Shown piece by piece: positions 63,524 to 64,000 of a stretch of 64,000 bases of DNA. The notes under the pieces were generated by a model. It did not search any database, was not told where the DNA came from, and worked only from the letters and a program-made list of their open reading frames with translations. Source of the stretch: Pseudomonas sessilinigenes (GTDB lineage Bacteria > Pseudomonadota > Gammaproteobacteria > Pseudomonadales > Pseudomonadaceae); the NCBI RefSeq assembly GCF_003850565.1, contig NZ_CP027706.1, forward strand, positions 2,294,001 to 2,358,000, written 5' to 3'. Position 1 is the stretch's first letter. Each line of letters opens with the position of its first letter. A program made the position numbers and the translations under genes.

Positions 63524-64000
63524 ATGCCAGACTTCAAAAGGCCTCAGTTGAGCCTTCCCAATGGTGCGCAGAAGTTGCTGTTGCACTCTTGCTGCGCTCC
63601 CTGTTCGGGAGAGGTGATGGAGGCGATCACCGCCTCGGGCATCGACTACACCATCTTCTTCTATAACCCGAACATTCATCCTGAACGGGAATACCTATTG
63701 CGCAAGGACGAAAACATTCGCTTTGCCGAAGACCACAACGTGCCGTTCATCGATGCCGACTACGACAAAGACAGCTGGTTCGAACGCGCCAAAGGCATGG
63801 AACATGAACCCGAGCGTGGCGTGCGCTGCACCATGTGCTTCGACATGCGCTTCGAACGCACTGCGCTCTACGCCTATGAAAACAACTTCAGTGTGATTTC
63901 CAGTTCCTTGGGTATCTCGCGCTGGAAAGACATGAAGCAAATCACCGATAGCGGCATCCGCAGCGCGCAAAAGTACCCGGGGATCACCTATTGGGATTAC
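63524..64000 (+). CDS. queH: Epoxyqueuosine reductase QueH (truncated by window end)
   Basis: The 159 codons present read [32 protein letters not shown], with the cysteine motif HSCCAPC (Cys23, Cys24, Cys27), [24 protein letters not shown] with the second Cys pair, and [11 protein letters not shown]. This is the QueH (DUF208) family, which makes queuosine in tRNA. It starts at ATG 63524 behind AGGA and continues beyond the window. Confidence 0.93.
   Translation, partial: MPDFKRPQLSLPNGAQKLLLHSCCAPCSGEVMEAITASGIDYTIFFYNPNIHPEREYLLRKDENIRFAEDHNVPFIDADYDKDSWFERAKGMEHEPERGVRCTMCFDMRFERTALYAYENNFSVISSSLGISRWKDMKQITDSGIRSAQKYPGITYWDY

Noticed and set aside
63412..63666. 84-codon frame after the flavin reductase
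   Set aside because: It overlaps the start of queH in another frame; queH has the conserved cysteine motifs and a ribosome binding site.

Overview
The window is chromosomal DNA of a Pseudomonas of the P. fluorescens / P. protegens type. The evidence is uniformly GC-rich coding sequence, Pseudomonas-style REP elements, typical GGAG ribosome binding sites, and familiar Pseudomonas gene sets (MacAB lipopeptide export, Pot/Puu polyamine genes, LysR-linked lysA). No phage, transposase, integrase or CRISPR array was found. Base composition drops only around 20.58-20.70 kb (promoter region of the RNA-repair operon) and 60.5-61.7 kb (MesX region). All family names come from reading the sequence and from memory; no database was searched.

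Layout. 0-4.2 kb: last codons of a probable lipopeptide NRPS, macA-macB and a LuxR-type regulator, the right flank of a cyclic-lipopeptide cluster. 4.6-8.4 kb: a VOC protein, then a radical SAM/SPASM maturase with three Y-X(10)-G(D/K)L proteins (DUF1842/DUF1843), a peptide/protein-modification system of unknown product. 8.7-18.8 kb: PhzF-like protein, a zinc-type HemB, an FAD monooxygenase, a LysE exporter, a DUF1615 lipoprotein, AraC/SDR, then a histidine-codon leader peptide and attenuator in front of a frameshifted histidyl-tRNA-synthetase-like gene, a DUF4349 lipoprotein and a thioesterase. 18.9-28.1 kb: the RNA-repair locus: rtcR, a sigma-54 promoter, a Ro60 (rsr) gene, an array of five Y-RNA-like hairpins (three with a circularly permuted tRNA mimic), rtcB, a HEAT-like gene, an unknown gene, an RlaP-type nucleotidyltransferase and rtcA.

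28-45.6 kb: housekeeping and accessory genes (GST, M50 peptidase, DUF3144, a three-repeat beta-trefoil protein, remnants of a deleted LysR/SDR pair, chemoreceptor, MFS exporter, PhoD-like phosphatase, lysA/lysR, acetoacetate CoA-transferase/thiolase operon with a divergent LysR and a (AGCTGCA)n heptamer repeat, sirtuin). 45.7-49.4 kb: LtaS-like sulfatase-fold membrane enzyme, CBS protein, DUF2867 protein. 49.7-60.2 kb: polyamine uptake (potGHI plus binding protein) and gamma-glutamylated putrescine catabolism (puuD, puuA, puuC, puuB, puuR). 60.6-63.4 kb: a folate-independent methionine synthase system (MetR box, mesX, mesD, flavin reductase). The window ends inside queH.

The most interesting parts are the Ro60/Y-RNA/RtcBA operon with its graded array of Y RNAs, the radical-SAM trio locus, and the his-type attenuator driving a tRNA-synthetase paralogue.
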